The notes under the pieces were generated by a model. It saw nothing but the letters and a program-made list of their open reading frames with translations. It made no database searches and had not been told where the DNA came from. A stretch of 64,000 nt of DNA from Acanthamoeba castellanii str. Neff (Eukaryota; Discosea; Longamoebia; Acanthamoebidae): positions 39,019 through 103,018 of the forward strand of contig NW_004457265.1 in NCBI RefSeq assembly GCF_000313135.1. The letters run 5' to 3'. Positions within the stretch are counted from its first letter, which is position 1. The number at the start of each line of letters is the position of its first letter. The translations under genes were made by a program, and so were the position numbers. This document shows, piece after piece, positions 44,833 to 56,800 of the stretch.

Positions 44833-46366
44833 ATGGAACCCAAGGAGCAGGAAGCAGCGGCACGGCAGGTGGTGCCCTCCGCGAAGAGTGAGGTGGCCAA
44901 GCAGAAGAAGACGCCGTTGTGGTGCTGTAAAGAGTGCGGGTGGTACCTGTACGTGCCCCACCCCTGCCCCCTGTGCACGGGCGCCTCCTCGCTTCCTTCC
45001 GACCTGAGCGCCCTCGAGCGGGTGCCGCCCTGGCGACCTTCCTACGACCAGGCCCTGGAAGCCGTCGCAACTGAGCCGCAGAAGAACATGACGCACGTAG
45101 AAGAAGATGAAAAAGAAGAAGTAGCGGAGAGTAGCGAGGAAGACCATAGTAGTGACGAGAGCGAGAGCGATGAAGGGGAGAAGGAGTACAGGGCAGAGCT
45201 GGAGGAGGGAGACAGCGAGGACGACGAGCTGGCGAGTTTGATGGGAGGAGGTGGCGGAGGATGGCAGCTTGCTTCGAGGGCGGCGACGCTGCCGAAGAGG
45301 GAGGTGAAGGTGTGGAACGTGGGCACGGTGGGGCAGAGGAAGAAGAACGCCATCCCGCCCAAACCCGAGGGCGCCACGCGCTTCGTGTGCATCTCCGACA
45401 CCCACAACAGGCACCGCATGCTCGAGCTGCCCGCCGGCGATGTGCTGCTTCACTGTACGACCACCCATGCGTCCCATTGATAATTTCCCTCTCATTTCTC
45501 GCGTCATGTGTCGTGTGTCTTTTTTGATGCGATGCTATAGCGGGAGACTTCAGTCTAAGCTGCAAGGAGAAAGAGCTGGTCGACTTCACCGAATGGCTAC
45601 ACGAACAACCCTACACGCACAAGGTTATCGTGGCGGGTACGTTGCACCTGCTTCTTTGCCAGCACGTCTTCTCGCCGCTTAGCTCTCGGGTGCTGCAGGT
45701 AATCACGACGTGCTACTGCACTCTGAGTTCTATGAGCGACACCACTGGCGCTACCACACGGAGAAGATAGAGCGTCATCTGGAGCTCAAGCAGCGTCTGC
45801 GCAGTGTATGTACCTATCTCGAGGACGAACTGTGCGAGATCAACGGCATCAAGATCTGGGGCTCACCATGGTAAGTACAAGACCTCACTCCCCACACATT
45901 GAGAGCTCACCGTGCTGACGTGTTCTGTCGCAAACACGCACCAAGGGTGCCGTACTACCACGATTGGGCGTTCATGCCGCCCGACGACGCGGGGCTCAAG
46001 GCGGCTTGGGCCAAGGTGCCGGCAGGCGTAGATGTGCTCATCACTCACGGGCCGCCGCACAAGGTGCGCGACAAGACCTACCAAGGGGCTAATGCCGGCT
46101 GCCCGCTGCTCGCCGATGCCGTCTTCAAGCGTATCAAGCCCGCCGTCCACTGCTTCGGCCACATTCACACCGGGTACCACCTCCACCTCCTTTGCTCCTT
46201 CATTTAAGACAATCGTTTCGAGGCAGCTCATAAGAGCGATGGCCACACACACACCCCGTTCAGGTACGGAGTGGTGAAGCAGAGGGACTCGACCTTCATC
46301 AACGCGGCGATCGTGAACAGTGTGTACAAGGTCGCCAATAACGCTGTGGTGTTCGACATCAAGTAG
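44833..46366 (+). CDS. Calcineurin-like metallophosphoesterase (MPPED/UPF0046-like)
   Basis: Exons 44833-45454, 45541-45636, 45699-45870, 45946-46173, 46264-46366; 406 residues. The catalytic half has all metal-binding motifs of the family: ISDTHNRHR, GDFS, AGNHDVLLHSEF, THGPPHK and FGHIHTGYG. These match the MPPED1/2-type cyclic-nucleotide or phosphodiesterase group. The first 180 residues are an extension: a possible zinc ribbon (WCCKECG ... PHPCPLC, about residues 30-55), then a long Glu/Asp/Ser acidic stretch and a Gly run. That extension is unusual for the family and could serve in partner binding. An in-frame non-ATG stretch precedes the ATG; MEPKEQEAAARQ was taken as start. Confidence 0.9.
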
Positions 46367-46720
46367 TAACTACGCGCACCCTCCCTTGGTGACCGTGTCG
46401 ATCTACGCAGCAACAACAAGGCAGCCTCGTGAGTTCGTTCCTTTCTCTTTTTAAAGCTTGGAATGTAAAATATGCCTCTTTCGGGCTCCCGTCACCTGAA
46501 TCGCGGTATCCAGCCAAACACATGCGCCCAATTTTAATTGTTCGTCCCCAAGCTGTTCACACCCCCCTCCGTCTGAATCGATCCATCCATCCTCTCAACT
46601 CCCATTTTATCTGCTCTCCTCCCCCTTGAGTCTTCGCTTTCGCTCTTCTTCCGTTTTCCGTCGCTTTCGTTCTTCCCCCCCCCTTCTCTTTCTTCGTTCT
46701 TCTTCTGCTCCCGGACGACC
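46367..46720. other. Intergenic, presumed promoter of RasGAP gene
   Basis: Pyrimidine-rich leader (CTTCGCTTTCGCTCTTC-like) directly before the RasGAP start. No TATA box or other gene seen. Confidence 0.5.
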
Positions 46721-49700
46721 ATGCAAGGCGCGGGGAAGGAGGCCATGGTCGTCGTCACCAACCCTCTCCTCGCCGCCCGCCTCCGCGCCGCCTCCGCCGA
46801 CCCCGGTCCATCCACTTCGACGGCCCCAACTTCGCCCGAGGAGGAGCGACGGGCGGGGCGGGCGGCGCGGTCGAGCCCGCGAGCCCGCAAGAAGCGCACC
46901 AAGGACAAGGCCGACCGCGAGCGCGGCCGCAGCTGGGAGGCCGACGAGCTCTCCCACGAGCTCCAGACACACCAGCCGCAGCCGCCGGCTGGGCATGTCG
47001 GGCCGGCGCCGGAAGATGGTGGCGCGGAGACGACGACTACGACGGCGGTGGGAGTGGCGGCGAAGCGGAGCACGAGTGTGGTGCTGAAGGACGCGGAGGA
47101 GGTGCTGAGGGAAAGCGGCGGCTGGGGAGAGGGCGGGAGGGAGCGGGAGCGCACGCCCAGCTTCCTCAAGCGGCTCTCCTTCGAGAAGCGCAAGTCACGC
47201 GACCTCGAAGTGCGGTCCAAGACGGGTACCACGTCCTCTCTTCTTTTATCGCTTTAAATATTTTTAATTGCATTATTCCTAATTTAGATAAATGATAGGA
47301 TATAATGAAAGTTGTAATTTGATTTAATTTAAATACTGCAGGGGAAGGAAATGTGCTGTCGCCTTCGCCGTCTCCTCGACAGGTACGCACACACCGCACA
47401 CGCACGCACACCGCACACACCGCACGCGCACACACGATGTGCTCACGATTGTGGCGGGCTAGTCGTTGATGGCTCCGCTGGCGATCGCGAGGAAGAAGAA
47501 TTCGGAGCTGAACGTGTCGGCGCCGACCCACGAAACCGCGGACGCGGCGGCCGACGGCGAGTCCACCCCACGCAAGCGGGCCTTTTCCGTGGCCTGCTCC
47601 AACTCGGCGCCGGCCTCGGGCTCGCCGCACCCCGCTGCACGACAGGGCCGCCTGGCCGTCGGCGGCGAGCCCAGCAGCAGCGGCGCTGACGCCGGGTCGG
47701 TGCCCTTTCTCAACCTGCGCAAGATGGCCACGCGCGACGACTCGCGGTACCACACCCTGCACGGCGGCGAGCTCTTCACTCCGATTGACGCCGGCCCCGA
47801 AGAAAAACTTCATCGGGTACCGTGTGTGCCGTGTGTGCCGTGTGTGCCGTGTGTGCCGTGTGTGCCGTGTGGTCTGATCTGAGGTGCGTCTACTACCTTA
47901 GTTACTGGTGTCGCCGGGCCTGGAGATAGTGAATGCGATGGAAGAGATTCTGCCATCGGCGCTGAGGCCAGAGCTCGCCGCGGCGCTCGTCTCCGTCTTT
48001 GACGGCTGCGGGCGCGACCAGAACCTCCTCATGTGGGCCATCCAGCGGGAGATCGACATGTGCTCCAAGCGTACCCGCGTTCCATTCCTCAAATACCGCC
48101 ACGCCACAGCCTAGCTCACGCCACTCACGAGTGTTTTGTCGCCGACACAGTGCGCGGCCAAAGCTGGTTCGAGCTGCGGGCGGGGATGGCGACCCATGTG
48201 CTCACGAGCTGGTTCATGCTGCATTCGCAGAGCTTTCTGGGCGCTTGCGTGCGGCCCATCATTCTCAAACTCACCACAGGTGCGGCACACGCCGCGCACG
48301 ACCGCACGCACGCGCCGCACACGCACAAGGACATGCACACGCACACGCACACGCACACGCACACATTCGCCTGACCGATCATGCACTGAATAGAGGAACG
48401 ATTGGAGGCCATCGCGCTTCCGGCCGGCGATTTCATGCGGCAGGAGCTCATTCTCGAGTGCCTGCTGGAGGTCCTCGAAGGACTGGCAGCCTCCGCCCCC
48501 ATCATTCCTCAGTACTTCCTTGCCATCGTTTTCGTTCTTTTCGTTCTTCGCTCTTTGCACTCTTAACTCTTCGCGGTGAGAGACTCACAAGCGAGTGCGC
48601 TGTGTCTCTGTGCAGAGAAGTGCGGTTCGTGCTCATTCTGGCGCACGCGGAGATGGCCAAGCTGAACCAGGAGCTGGCGCCGCTCATCGTCGCGCGCCTC
48701 TTCTTCTCCTGCCTCCTGCGGCCCGCCTTCACCACCTGCGAGTCCTCCGTCCCCAATTTCAACGCCGGTACCACTCCCTCACCTCACCCCGCCTTGGTTG
48801 CGCACCGCCAACCTCGTTATGTTGTGTGTCGTGTGTCGTGTGTCGTGTGTCGTGTCGTGTCGTGTCGTGTCGTGTGTTGCGTGTGGTGTGTGTCATCAGA
48901 CGGTTACTCGTTGGACTTTATCGGTCGGCATTTCTTGCACATCGTGGGCCAGGGTTTGTCGTGCCTGGCCTCTCGATTCACGATCGAGGACGAGGACGAC
49001 CCGCTGGCCTTCCTCAATCATCACCCGGATTCAAACGAAGCCGTCGCTCAGCTCCGAGAACGGGCCAGCCACTTCGTCGCCGCCCTCTCCAGCCGCTCTT
49101 CGGGCGACAACAAGAAGTCGGCCAAATCTAAGAAATCAAGGTTCCAACTCCTCATCATTCTTAACATTCCACATCATTCCCACCACATTCCTTTGCACAT
49201 TCCACACACTTGAAGGGCGTCAGCGGCGTCCGCGGACACGACGTTGAGCGAAGGCGGGCGCCTGGGCGCGCTGTTCCAGAGCGGCAACGAGTGGAACGAC
49301 GACAGCCTGTTCTTCTTTGTCTTTGCATCGCTGCGCGAGCGCATGATCGAGGCGCTGACCAAGAACAACAAGGCCCTGTTCGCGGCCAAGCTCTACAACC
49401 TGCTCGACCGCTGCTTCCGGGGCCAGGAGACTGTGCTGGCGCTCAAGCAGCGGCAACACGTCATCAACGAGTACGTCATGACCAAGTACGGCCAGAAGGT
49501 TCAGCTCGTCAACTGGCGCCAGCGCAGCCGTAAGCGGATCGACGTCGGCGGCGGCAGCGGTCGGCGCCTGGCCATCCGCGAGGTGCTGCTCGATCGACGC
49601 AGCAGTAGTAGCAACGGCGGCGGCAGCGGCGGCGGCGATCTGCCTCCCAATTCGCCGCACCAGGTGCTGCTGCAGCACCAGCGGCGGGCCAACAGCGAGA

Positions 49701-50375
49701 AGCCCTCCAAGTCGCTGCTCAAGCTCATGATCGCCGACCAGCGCCAGAAGAATCAGGAGATCGAGGACGAGCTCCGGCTCATCAAGCTCAAACTGCAGCA
49801 GGAAATCAAGGCCAAACGGTAACTCAACACCCTCTTCTGTTGTGTGCGGTGTGTTGTGTGTGTGTGTGGTGGTGGTGGTGGTGGTGGTGGTGCGTGTGCT
49901 GTGGTGCGTGTGCAAGACTGATGTGGAATGTGGGTTGTTTCTCCAGGGAACTGCAGCTGCAGCTGCTGCGGCGAGACAACGACAACAACGAAATGAAGAA
50001 GACCACGGAGCAGACGCTGCAGGAATGGACCGAGATACAGATGATGTGGGAGCTCATGGCCAAGCAGATGAACGGCCTCGAGCAGGCCCTCTTCCCTCTC
50101 GACGACGACTCCCTCCTGCAGCGCATTGGTTCGTCGCACGCACACGCACACGCACCTCCGCACACGCACCACCGCACACGCACACGACCCGTAGCATTCT
50201 TCTCTTTCCAGACACTTATTTTTAATCTTTTGGCCAATCAGGCTCGTCGGGCGAGACGGGCGTGCTGTCGCGGCATCACAGCACGGAGATGGGTACGCCG
50301 AGCGGCAAGAAGAAGAAGACCCTGCTGCCCTTCAGCGGGTTCAAGCGGCAGTCTGGCTCCCTCTTTTCCTCCTAG
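46721..50375 (+). CDS. RasGAP-domain protein with coiled-coil tail
   Basis: GTPase-activating protein for Ras-like GTPases. Eleven exons: 46721-47225, 47341-47381, 47463-47816, 47902-48070, 48151-48279, 48394-48511, 48616-48767, 48900-49140, 49216-49818, 49947-50128, 50242-50375; 875 residues. Residues 1-300 are disordered, Ser/Arg/Pro-rich. The GAP domain (about 300-600) has the arginine-finger block KLRGQSWFELRAG (Arg358) and the LFFSCLLRPAF block matching the FLR-x-x-x-PA motif, less conserved than usual. The C-terminus has a long coiled coil (KQRQHVINEYVM region, then IEDELRLIKLKLQQEIKAKR) and a Lys/Ser end. The overall layout, GAP domain then coiled coil, recalls amoebozoan RasGAPs. GTPase target not inferable. 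Confidence 0.78.
47818..47872 (+). repeat. Tandem GTGTGCC repeat in RasGAP intron
   Basis: Short tandem array of a GTGTGCC-type unit filling most of intron 3 of the RasGAP gene. Similar simple arrays occur at 48320-48365 (ACACGC) and 48826-48880 (GTGTC) in other introns of this gene. Confidence 0.88.
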
Positions 50376-50391
50376 TCTCCCAGAACTTGTG

Positions 50392-50827
50392 TTTATTATT
50401 CCTATTTGCACGAAACCGTAAACGTGATGTTCACCTTTTTTTTCGCACAAATGCAGAAAAAACAGTTTTTTCCGTGTTTTTTGCGCTCGTCACAGTTCTT
50501 TCGTATTTCTTTGATGAAAGTACAACAATGCTGAGGGCGAAAAGCATCGCGTCCAGATCTTGCCCGTCGATTTCGAGAACCACATCCAGAGTGAGGAACC
50601 CATTCAAAAGGAGGGTGGAGCGCAGGTCGGTGATCTTGTGGAGCGTGAGCCACACGTCAAGGTCCGACGGCTCGTCCTCCCAGTCCATGACCGCGCGCCG
50701 ACGAAAGAGCTAAAACCGACAGGTACTTTGGTTTTGCAAAAAAACGGAGGCGTAAAAAGTTTTCCAACTTTGTGCGAAACGAAGGTGAACATCACGTTTA
50801 CGGTTTCGTGCAAATAGGAATAATAAA
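50392..50827. mobile_element. TIR element (MITE-like) with a coding-looking core
   Basis: The first about 45 bases (from TTTATTATTCCTATTTGCACG) recur inverted at the other end (to 50827). Looser similarity reaches about 68 bases (CGCACAAA on both sides). The whole unit is 436 bases. Between the arms, on the minus strand, a frame reads MDWEDEPSDLDVWLTLHK, then LLNGFLTLDVVLEIDG, more like a piece of a real protein than noise. No transposase. A target-site duplication is not obvious; TTTA/TAAA at the edges may be part of the arms. It lies 17 bases after the RasGAP stop. Confidence 0.75.
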
Positions 50828-51220
50828 TTAATTATAAAATAGAATAATTATTGCTGGCGTGTAAAAGTTTGGCCACCACTTCTGGCATAGTAGCAGTGCC
50901 TGCATGTACCCATGGGACTCACTGAAACTGCTACCCTACAAGTGCCCACCTGGCCAGGAGATAGGCTCAGCCATGGGCAGGGGGTGAGCTTGATATGATA
51001 CAATCTATGCACTCAGGGTGCAGGACAATGTGGCCCACCTCCCAAATGGTTCCCTGCAAATGCAGGAGACCCCCCAGTGTGTACCTTGACCTTCACCCTG
51101 TTTTTTCTGCAGCAACATTGGGCCTTTGGGGTAATGACGAGACAAAAGCTGCGGAAGCATGTAACAAAGTCCGTGTGTTCAGCTGGACTTGGAGGACCTC
51201 TATTCTGGAAGAAGTCGAAA
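50828..51220. other. Intergenic, possible transposon debris
   Basis: AT-rich start, then 50.88-51.12 kb with composition like the LINE block. No gene recognised; it includes the promoter of the TLDc gene. Confidence 0.4.
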
Positions 51221-52325
51221 ATGGAGGCGCTGCACAAGAAGATTCGTGCTCTGCACGCAATCAATGAGGAGATCATCGCGCGTGTGGAGAAGCTCCACGA
51301 AGTGCTCCACTACGACTATTTCGCCTTCCTTGACGACGGCCTGGTCCTCGAGGAAGTATCCTCCACCGTCAAAGGTTTGGCCCCCCCCCCGAATCAGTAA
51401 TGAAATATTTATTTCTATATGAATACGAATAATGCCTCACGTGGGTGGCCACACAGTGGGGGACATTCTCAAGGACTTCAAGTGTGAGGTCCAGCTCGTG
51501 ACGGACATCTGGGACGTGTTCAACGACAAGCCCAACTGGCAGGCCACGCGCTGGGACGACCTCAAGCGCCTCAACCACGAGCTGTTCGCCATCGCGGAGA
51601 AGTTCGAGCTGCTCGACAAGAGCAACGCCAAGGCCCAGACCGAGCTGGCCAAGTACCTGCACAACTTCGAACTCATCCAGACCAGCCTGGGCGCCGTCGA
51701 GGAGAAGACCCTGAGCCAGATCTCGCGCCAGGACCAGCTCGCCGCACGCGTCGCCGAGGTCAACCGCCTGCTCGATGGGTTGAAGCTCGATGGCGTGCAG
51801 TTCCGCCAACCGTCTTTCGCTGGTGGGTCGATCGTGAGCCCCGAGCATAGGCGAAAGCTGGTCGAGTGGTATGGGAAAGGGTGGAAGCTGCTCTACAAGG
51901 CCTCGCGCGACGGCTGGGCCTGTAAGGACTTCCACTCGCGATGCGACGGCAAGGGTGCCACGGTGACGGTGGTGCGCTGCACCGGCGGCCACATCTTTGG
52001 CGGCCACCTCGCCCAGTCGTGGAACTCATTGGGCAACTACATCACATGCCCCTCTGCGTCGCTCTTCACGCTGGCCAACCCACACGGCATCCCTCCAACA
52101 AGACTCGCCATCTCAAGCGCAACCTCTGCTGCCTTCGGGCATGCGGCCTATGGTCCGACGTTTGGTGGCCAAGACCTCTACATCGCGACCAACGCCAACG
52201 CCAGCACGGCGTCGAACTTCAACTTCCCCCATGGCTACCGGGACACGACGGGGAGGGGCCAAAGCCTCTTCACCGGCAACCGCAACTTCCAGGTGGCTGA
52301 GGTCGAAGTCTTCGCCCTGCAGTAG
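51221..52325 (+). CDS. TLDc-domain protein with N-terminal coiled coil
   Basis: Exons 51221-51374 and 51457-52325; 340 residues. The N-terminal half is helical (MEALHKKIRALHAINEEI, then RWDDLKRLNHELFAIAEKFE and a Leu/Glu/Gln-rich stretch), a likely coiled coil. From about residue 170 there is a TLDc domain: WKLLYKASRDGW, FHSRCDGKGATVTVVRC, GHIFGGHLAQSW, ASLFTLANPHGIPP, FGGQDLYIATNANA, SNFNFPHGY, LFTGNRNFQVAEVEVFAL. TLDc proteins act in oxidative-stress resistance or bind the V-ATPase; amoebae have many TLDc proteins of unknown role. A shortened copy lies inverted at 61470-61755. Confidence 0.9.
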
Positions 52326-52507
52326 CGCACCACATGCTATTGTCGTGCAACAAGAACAATAGAGCAAGCACGCCAACTCTTTCAATCACAACTTGTTGGA
52401 CCCCAGAAAGTCTTGAGCTGATCTCTTCGACCACACATGCAGGGCCTTGTCCAGCGTACGTTGCCCTTGGCGCGGTGGGTGGGCGTTTGTGCAGCATTTG
52501 TGCTGGA

Positions 52508-53128
52508 TCACTGGCCAGAGTTGCAGCCTTCGAGGAGGCGCGGGAAGTAGCTGGTCTCGTGGGTGGTGTCCTGCTTGACCGGGCCGGCGTAGGGGATCTC
52601 CTGGGTGGTCTGCGTCGTCTCCCTCGCGATGAAGGTGGCGTTGTGCACGCGGTAGACCGTCGACGTGAAGGCCACGGTGTCGAACACCTCCATCTTGGCC
52701 GCCGGCTGGGCCGCCGACTGGTAGATGAAGGTGTGGACGATCGACGACGCGTCGGGCGTCCAGGTCCAGCGGTTGCGCCACGACTGGAAGGCGAAGGTGT
52801 CGTCGCCCAGGGAGAAGTCGGTCCACGAGTTGCGGTACAGGTACCCCGGGCTCACTGACTCGACCGGCTGGAGCGACCAGCCGTTGAACATGGGGTTGCG
52901 CTTGGACTGGCGGGTCACGTTGAACTGGTGGCACCCGTCCAGGCGGTAGTACTCGCGCAGGTCAATTGTCGAATCGTACTGCTCCCAGCACAGCGGGGCG
53001 CAGGAGCGCCGGAGTGATGATTGTAGCGAGCCGCCCGGGAGGAACTGGTGGGGAATACCGCTCGGGGAGGCCGCAGCGAGAAGCGAGAGAGAGGAGACCA
53101 CGACCAGCACCAGCATAAGCGCCTTCAT
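52508..53128 (-). CDS. Small secreted protein of unknown family
   Basis: Intronless, 206 residues. Signal peptide at residues 1 to about 20 (MKALMLVLVVVSSLSLLAAA). The mature protein is rich in aromatic residues and Thr, with Cys in CAPLCWEQY, DGCHQF and EGCNSGQ, possible disulfides, and N-glycosylation sites (NVT, NAT). The pattern (YYRLDGCHQFNVT, SWTDFSLGDDTFAFQSW) suggests a beta-rich extracellular domain. A TATATAAA on the minus strand at 53187-53194 lies about 60 bases before the start. It sits head-to-head with lectin B, and both have TATA boxes, so shared regulation is possible. Function not recognised. Confidence 0.75.
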   Translation of the reverse strand: MKALMLVLVVVSSLSLLAAASPSGIPHQFLPGGSLQSSLRRSCAPLCWEQYDSTIDLREYYRLDGCHQFNVTRQSKRNPMFNGWSLQPVESVSPGYLYRNSWTDFSLGDDTFAFQSWRNRWTWTPDASSIVHTFIYQSAAQPAAKMEVFDTVAFTSTVYRVHNATFIARETTQTTQEIPYAGPVKQDTTHETSYFPRLLEGCNSGQ

Positions 53129-53186
53129 CTTCTTGTTATTGGTTCTCGAGAAGAAGGCAAAGCAAAAATATTGGGTTCATTACCGT

Positions 53187-53194
53187 TTATATAT
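53187..53194 (-). promoter_or_regulatory. TATA box of the small secreted protein gene
   Basis: TATATAAA on the minus strand about 60 bases upstream of the ATG at 53128. Confidence 0.6.
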
Positions 53195-53885
53195 CCTGAC
53201 GGTTTTTACAAATTCAGCGAAGAGCTAATGAAGGATAACGTCAGAGAGAAGTGGTAGTGCCGAGCCCAAAGGGCTTTGAGCAAGAGAAGCGCCAGCTGCA
53301 GTGGCGAGCGAGGACGAGATCGCCGCAAAGTCGACGCCGGCACGCACCCTTTCCTCAGCGTTCCGCCGTACGGAGTAACTCTTCAACCTCGCTTTAGCTT
53401 TGGGGGGGGGCAAATCCAAAAAATTAACCCAGATAAAGCAAATACCATGAAATTCCAAAGAGACTACAGGCCAACTCTTGACCTGAGGCTGGCACGCGTG
53501 TTCATCGCGATAAGACCGCTGGTGCGGGCTGTGGAGGTGGCCTGGGTCGGGGAATTCCTGGGAGCTTGAACGAACAGGAGGCTGGATCAGCTGGAGTTGG
53601 CGCTTTGCGGGCCATTGCCGGCAGACGCGAACTCTGACAACCTCCGCGTTTGTGGGCAGGGAGTGGGAGGTGACGATGAAATCCCAGGGAGAGCAGACTG
53701 GTGGAGGTGGCGCGCTCAAAGTATTTAAAGGGCCGGTACAGGTCCCATCCATTATCTTCATCTCTCAACCACACAGCGCTCAACTGACCTCACCACACGC
53801 TCCTCTCTACAACTCAGCTCAGTTCCAGTCCTATCAACCGTCAGTTCAGCTCCCTACGTAGTAGAACCCCACCATCATCAACGAC
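53195..53885. other. Divergent intergenic region before lectin B
   Basis: About 690 bases; apparent frames here are not protein-like. It holds promoters of both flanking secreted-protein genes and a short G-run at 53401-53409. No gene seen. Confidence 0.5.
53721..53730 (+). promoter_or_regulatory. TATA-like GTATTTAAAG upstream of lectin B
   Basis: About 160 bases before the ATG at 53886. Matches the box upstream of lectin A in sequence and in the following bases. Confidence 0.55.
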
Positions 53886-56800
53886 ATGAAGAGCGCACAA
53901 GTCGCATTGTGCGTCGTCCTCGTGGGCCTCTGCGCCAGCTTCGCTGCCGCGCAGACCTGCCCGCCTTCGCTTCTCGGCTCGGCTTCGGCCTACAACGTGT
54001 TCCTCCTCGGCAGCAGCGCCGCCAACGGCTACACCTTCGATCTCATCAACGGCGACGTTGAGGGCCGCGTGGCCAGCAACGGCAACTTCCGCGCCGTCAA
54101 CTTTGGCGTCGGCACTCGCCTCGGCAACTGCAACGCCTCCACGCCTACCGTCATCATTGGAGGGTACGACCACTACTTGCCTACCTAATGCCTTCGTCTT
54201 CTCTCTGTTGTGCTGACTTGATCTTTCTTTCTTCTCAACAGAGCGAGCTCGTCGGTGAGCTTCTCCGGCGGTCTGCAGTGCGGCTCGCTCGTCACCGAGA
54301 GCTCGGCCACCATCGTCACCCTGCCCGGCTTCGCCAACAACGGCCAGCTGGTGCAGGGCAGCGTGTCCGACCTCACCGGAATCGACTTTGCCGCGGCCAA
54401 GACCGAGCTCCAGGCGCAGGCCTCGTCGCTCTGCTCGGCCGGCGGAATTGGCGCCACGCGGTCGGGCAACGCCATCACGCTGCAGGGCACCAGCGGAGCC
54501 TCGCAGGCCTTCACCGTCAACGTGGCCGACATCAACGTCGCGTCGTCGCTCACTCTCACCGTGCCCGACGCCTCTGCAGTCGAGCAGGTGGTGGTCAACA
54601 TTGTGGGCTCGGGTGCCATCAACATGGGCGGCTTCCAGACCTTCCTCAACGGCGTGAGCTCTGGCCTGGTGACCTACGTGGTGTGCGAGGCGCCCACCGT
54701 GACCATCAATAACTTCGGCCTCTACGGCAACCTGCTGGCGCCCTCGTCGACGGTGAGCATCCAGAACGCGCAGTTGCTCGGCAACGTTGTGGCTCTCACG
54801 CTGACCGGCACCGGCAGCGGTGAGGTGCACGTCCCCACGTGCCCCACTCCCGCGCCCTCGCCTTCGGCTTCGCCCTCCAGCTCGCCCTCGGCTTCCGCTT
54901 CACCTTCGTCGTCGGCTTCGCCCTCGGCTTCGGCTTCGCCGTCGTCCTCGGCCTCGCCCTCGGCTTCCGCTTCTCCCTCGGCCTCGCCTTCGTCGTCGGC
55001 TTCGCCCTCGGCTTCGGCTTCTCCTTCGACCTCGGCCTCTCCCTCGGCCTCGGCCTCCCCCTCGTCGTCTGCGTCGCCCTCGGCTTCCAGCTCGCCTTCC
55101 AACTCCCCCGCTCCCTCGGCTTCGAGCTCACCCTCGCCGTCAGCCTCTAACTCCCCCTCGCCGTCGGCTTCCAACTCGCCTTCGAACTCGCCCTCGCCGT
55201 CGGTCTCCAACTCGCCCTCGGCTTCGCCCTCCAGCTCGCCCTCGGCCGCCCCGTCGACGTCGCCCATCCTTTCCACCCCGGCGCCGTCGCCCTCGGCGTC
55301 GCCCGTGCCTTCGCCCTCGGCCACTCCCCTCTGCCCGGCGCCCCTCTTCGGTTCCGGTGTGTCGGTCTACAACGTGTTCCTGCTCGGCCGCGAGGGCGCC
55401 AACTACACCTTCGACATGACCAACGGCGACGTTGAGGGCCGCGTGGCCACCAACGGCAGCCTGCGCGCCATCAATTTAGGCGTCGGCTCGCGCATCGTGC
55501 CGTGCAACGCGTCGGTCGCGTCGGTCATCGTCGCCGGCGAGGACTCGTCCATCAACTTCGTCGGCGGTGTCCAGTGCGGCACCCTCGTCGCCGAGAACAC
55601 TGCCGACATCGTCACCCTGCCGGGCTTCGCCAATGGCCGCCCTGTGCTGGGCAGCGTGCAGAACATCACGGGCGTCAACTTCACCGCTGAGGCCGAGCAG
55701 CTCAACGCCACCGCCAACGCCCTATGCGCCGCTGGCGGCGTGCCCGCCACGGTGTCGCCGTGGAGGGAGATCTCGTTCGCCGGCTCGGCCAACGCCTCGC
55801 AGGCCTTCACCGTCAACGCGTCGGACATCAACGTCGCCTCGTCGGCCACCTTCAACTTCCCCAACGCGTCGGCCGTGCAGAGCGTGGTGGTGACCATCGT
55901 GGGTAGCGAGAACCTCACCTTCACCAACTTTGGCATCAACAACGGCGGCGTGCCGGGCGCCTACATCACCTACGTCGTGTGCTCTGCCGAGCAGGTGACC
56001 GTGCGCGGCTTCGGTCTGGAGGGCAACCTGCTGGCCTTCAACTCGTCGCTGATCGTCGAGAACGGTCAGATCGTGGGCAACGTGGTCGCGCAGACCATGA
56101 GCGGCAGCGGCGGCGGTGAGGTGCACGTGCCCGAGTGCCCCACTCCCGTGCCCTCGCCTTCGGCCTCGCCCTCTGCTTCGCCGTCTGCCTCGGCATCGCC
56201 CTCCACCTCCGCGTCGCCCTCGGCTTCGCCCTCTACCTCGGCCTCGCCCTCCACCTCCGCGTCGCCCTCGCCCTCGCCCTCTACCTCCGCGTCGCCCTCG
56301 GCTTCGCCCTCCAGCTCTGCTTCGCCCTCGGCCTCGGCCTCGGCTTCCCCGTCGGCTTCCGCCTCGGCCTCGCCCTCTCCCTCGTCGTCTGCTTCGCCCT
56401 CGGCTTCGGCTTCTCCCTCCGCCTCGCCGTCGCCCTCTGCATCGTCGTCCCCGTCGAGCTCGCCCTCGCCCTCCGCGTCGGCATCTCCTTCGGCCTCACC
56501 CTCTTCCTCGCCCTCGCCCCCCATCGTGTCGACCCCCCAGCCTTCGATCGCTCCGTCGCCGTCGTGCCCGCCTTCGTTCTTCAGCGGCGCGGCGGCCTAC
56601 AACGTGTTCCTCTCCGGCAACGCCGACAAGGAGTTCGCCTTCAACATGATCAACGGCGACGTGTGGGGCAAGGTGGCCGTCGACGGCAGCGTGTTCGCGC
56701 GCAGCTTCGGCTTCGGCACCAGGCTCACCTGCAGCGGCGATGCCGCCAACCAGGCCACTCTCATCGCCTCGGGCGCCGACGTTGACGTCACCGGCGAGAT

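Noticed and set aside
50431..50688. Independent minus-strand gene
   Set aside because: It has no complete start-to-stop protein of its own and lies exactly between inverted repeats, so it is treated as element cargo.
54722..56524. Minus-strand Glu/Gly/Ala-rich frames across lectin B
   Set aside because: Antisense of the spacer repeats; no start context and no protein-like composition.
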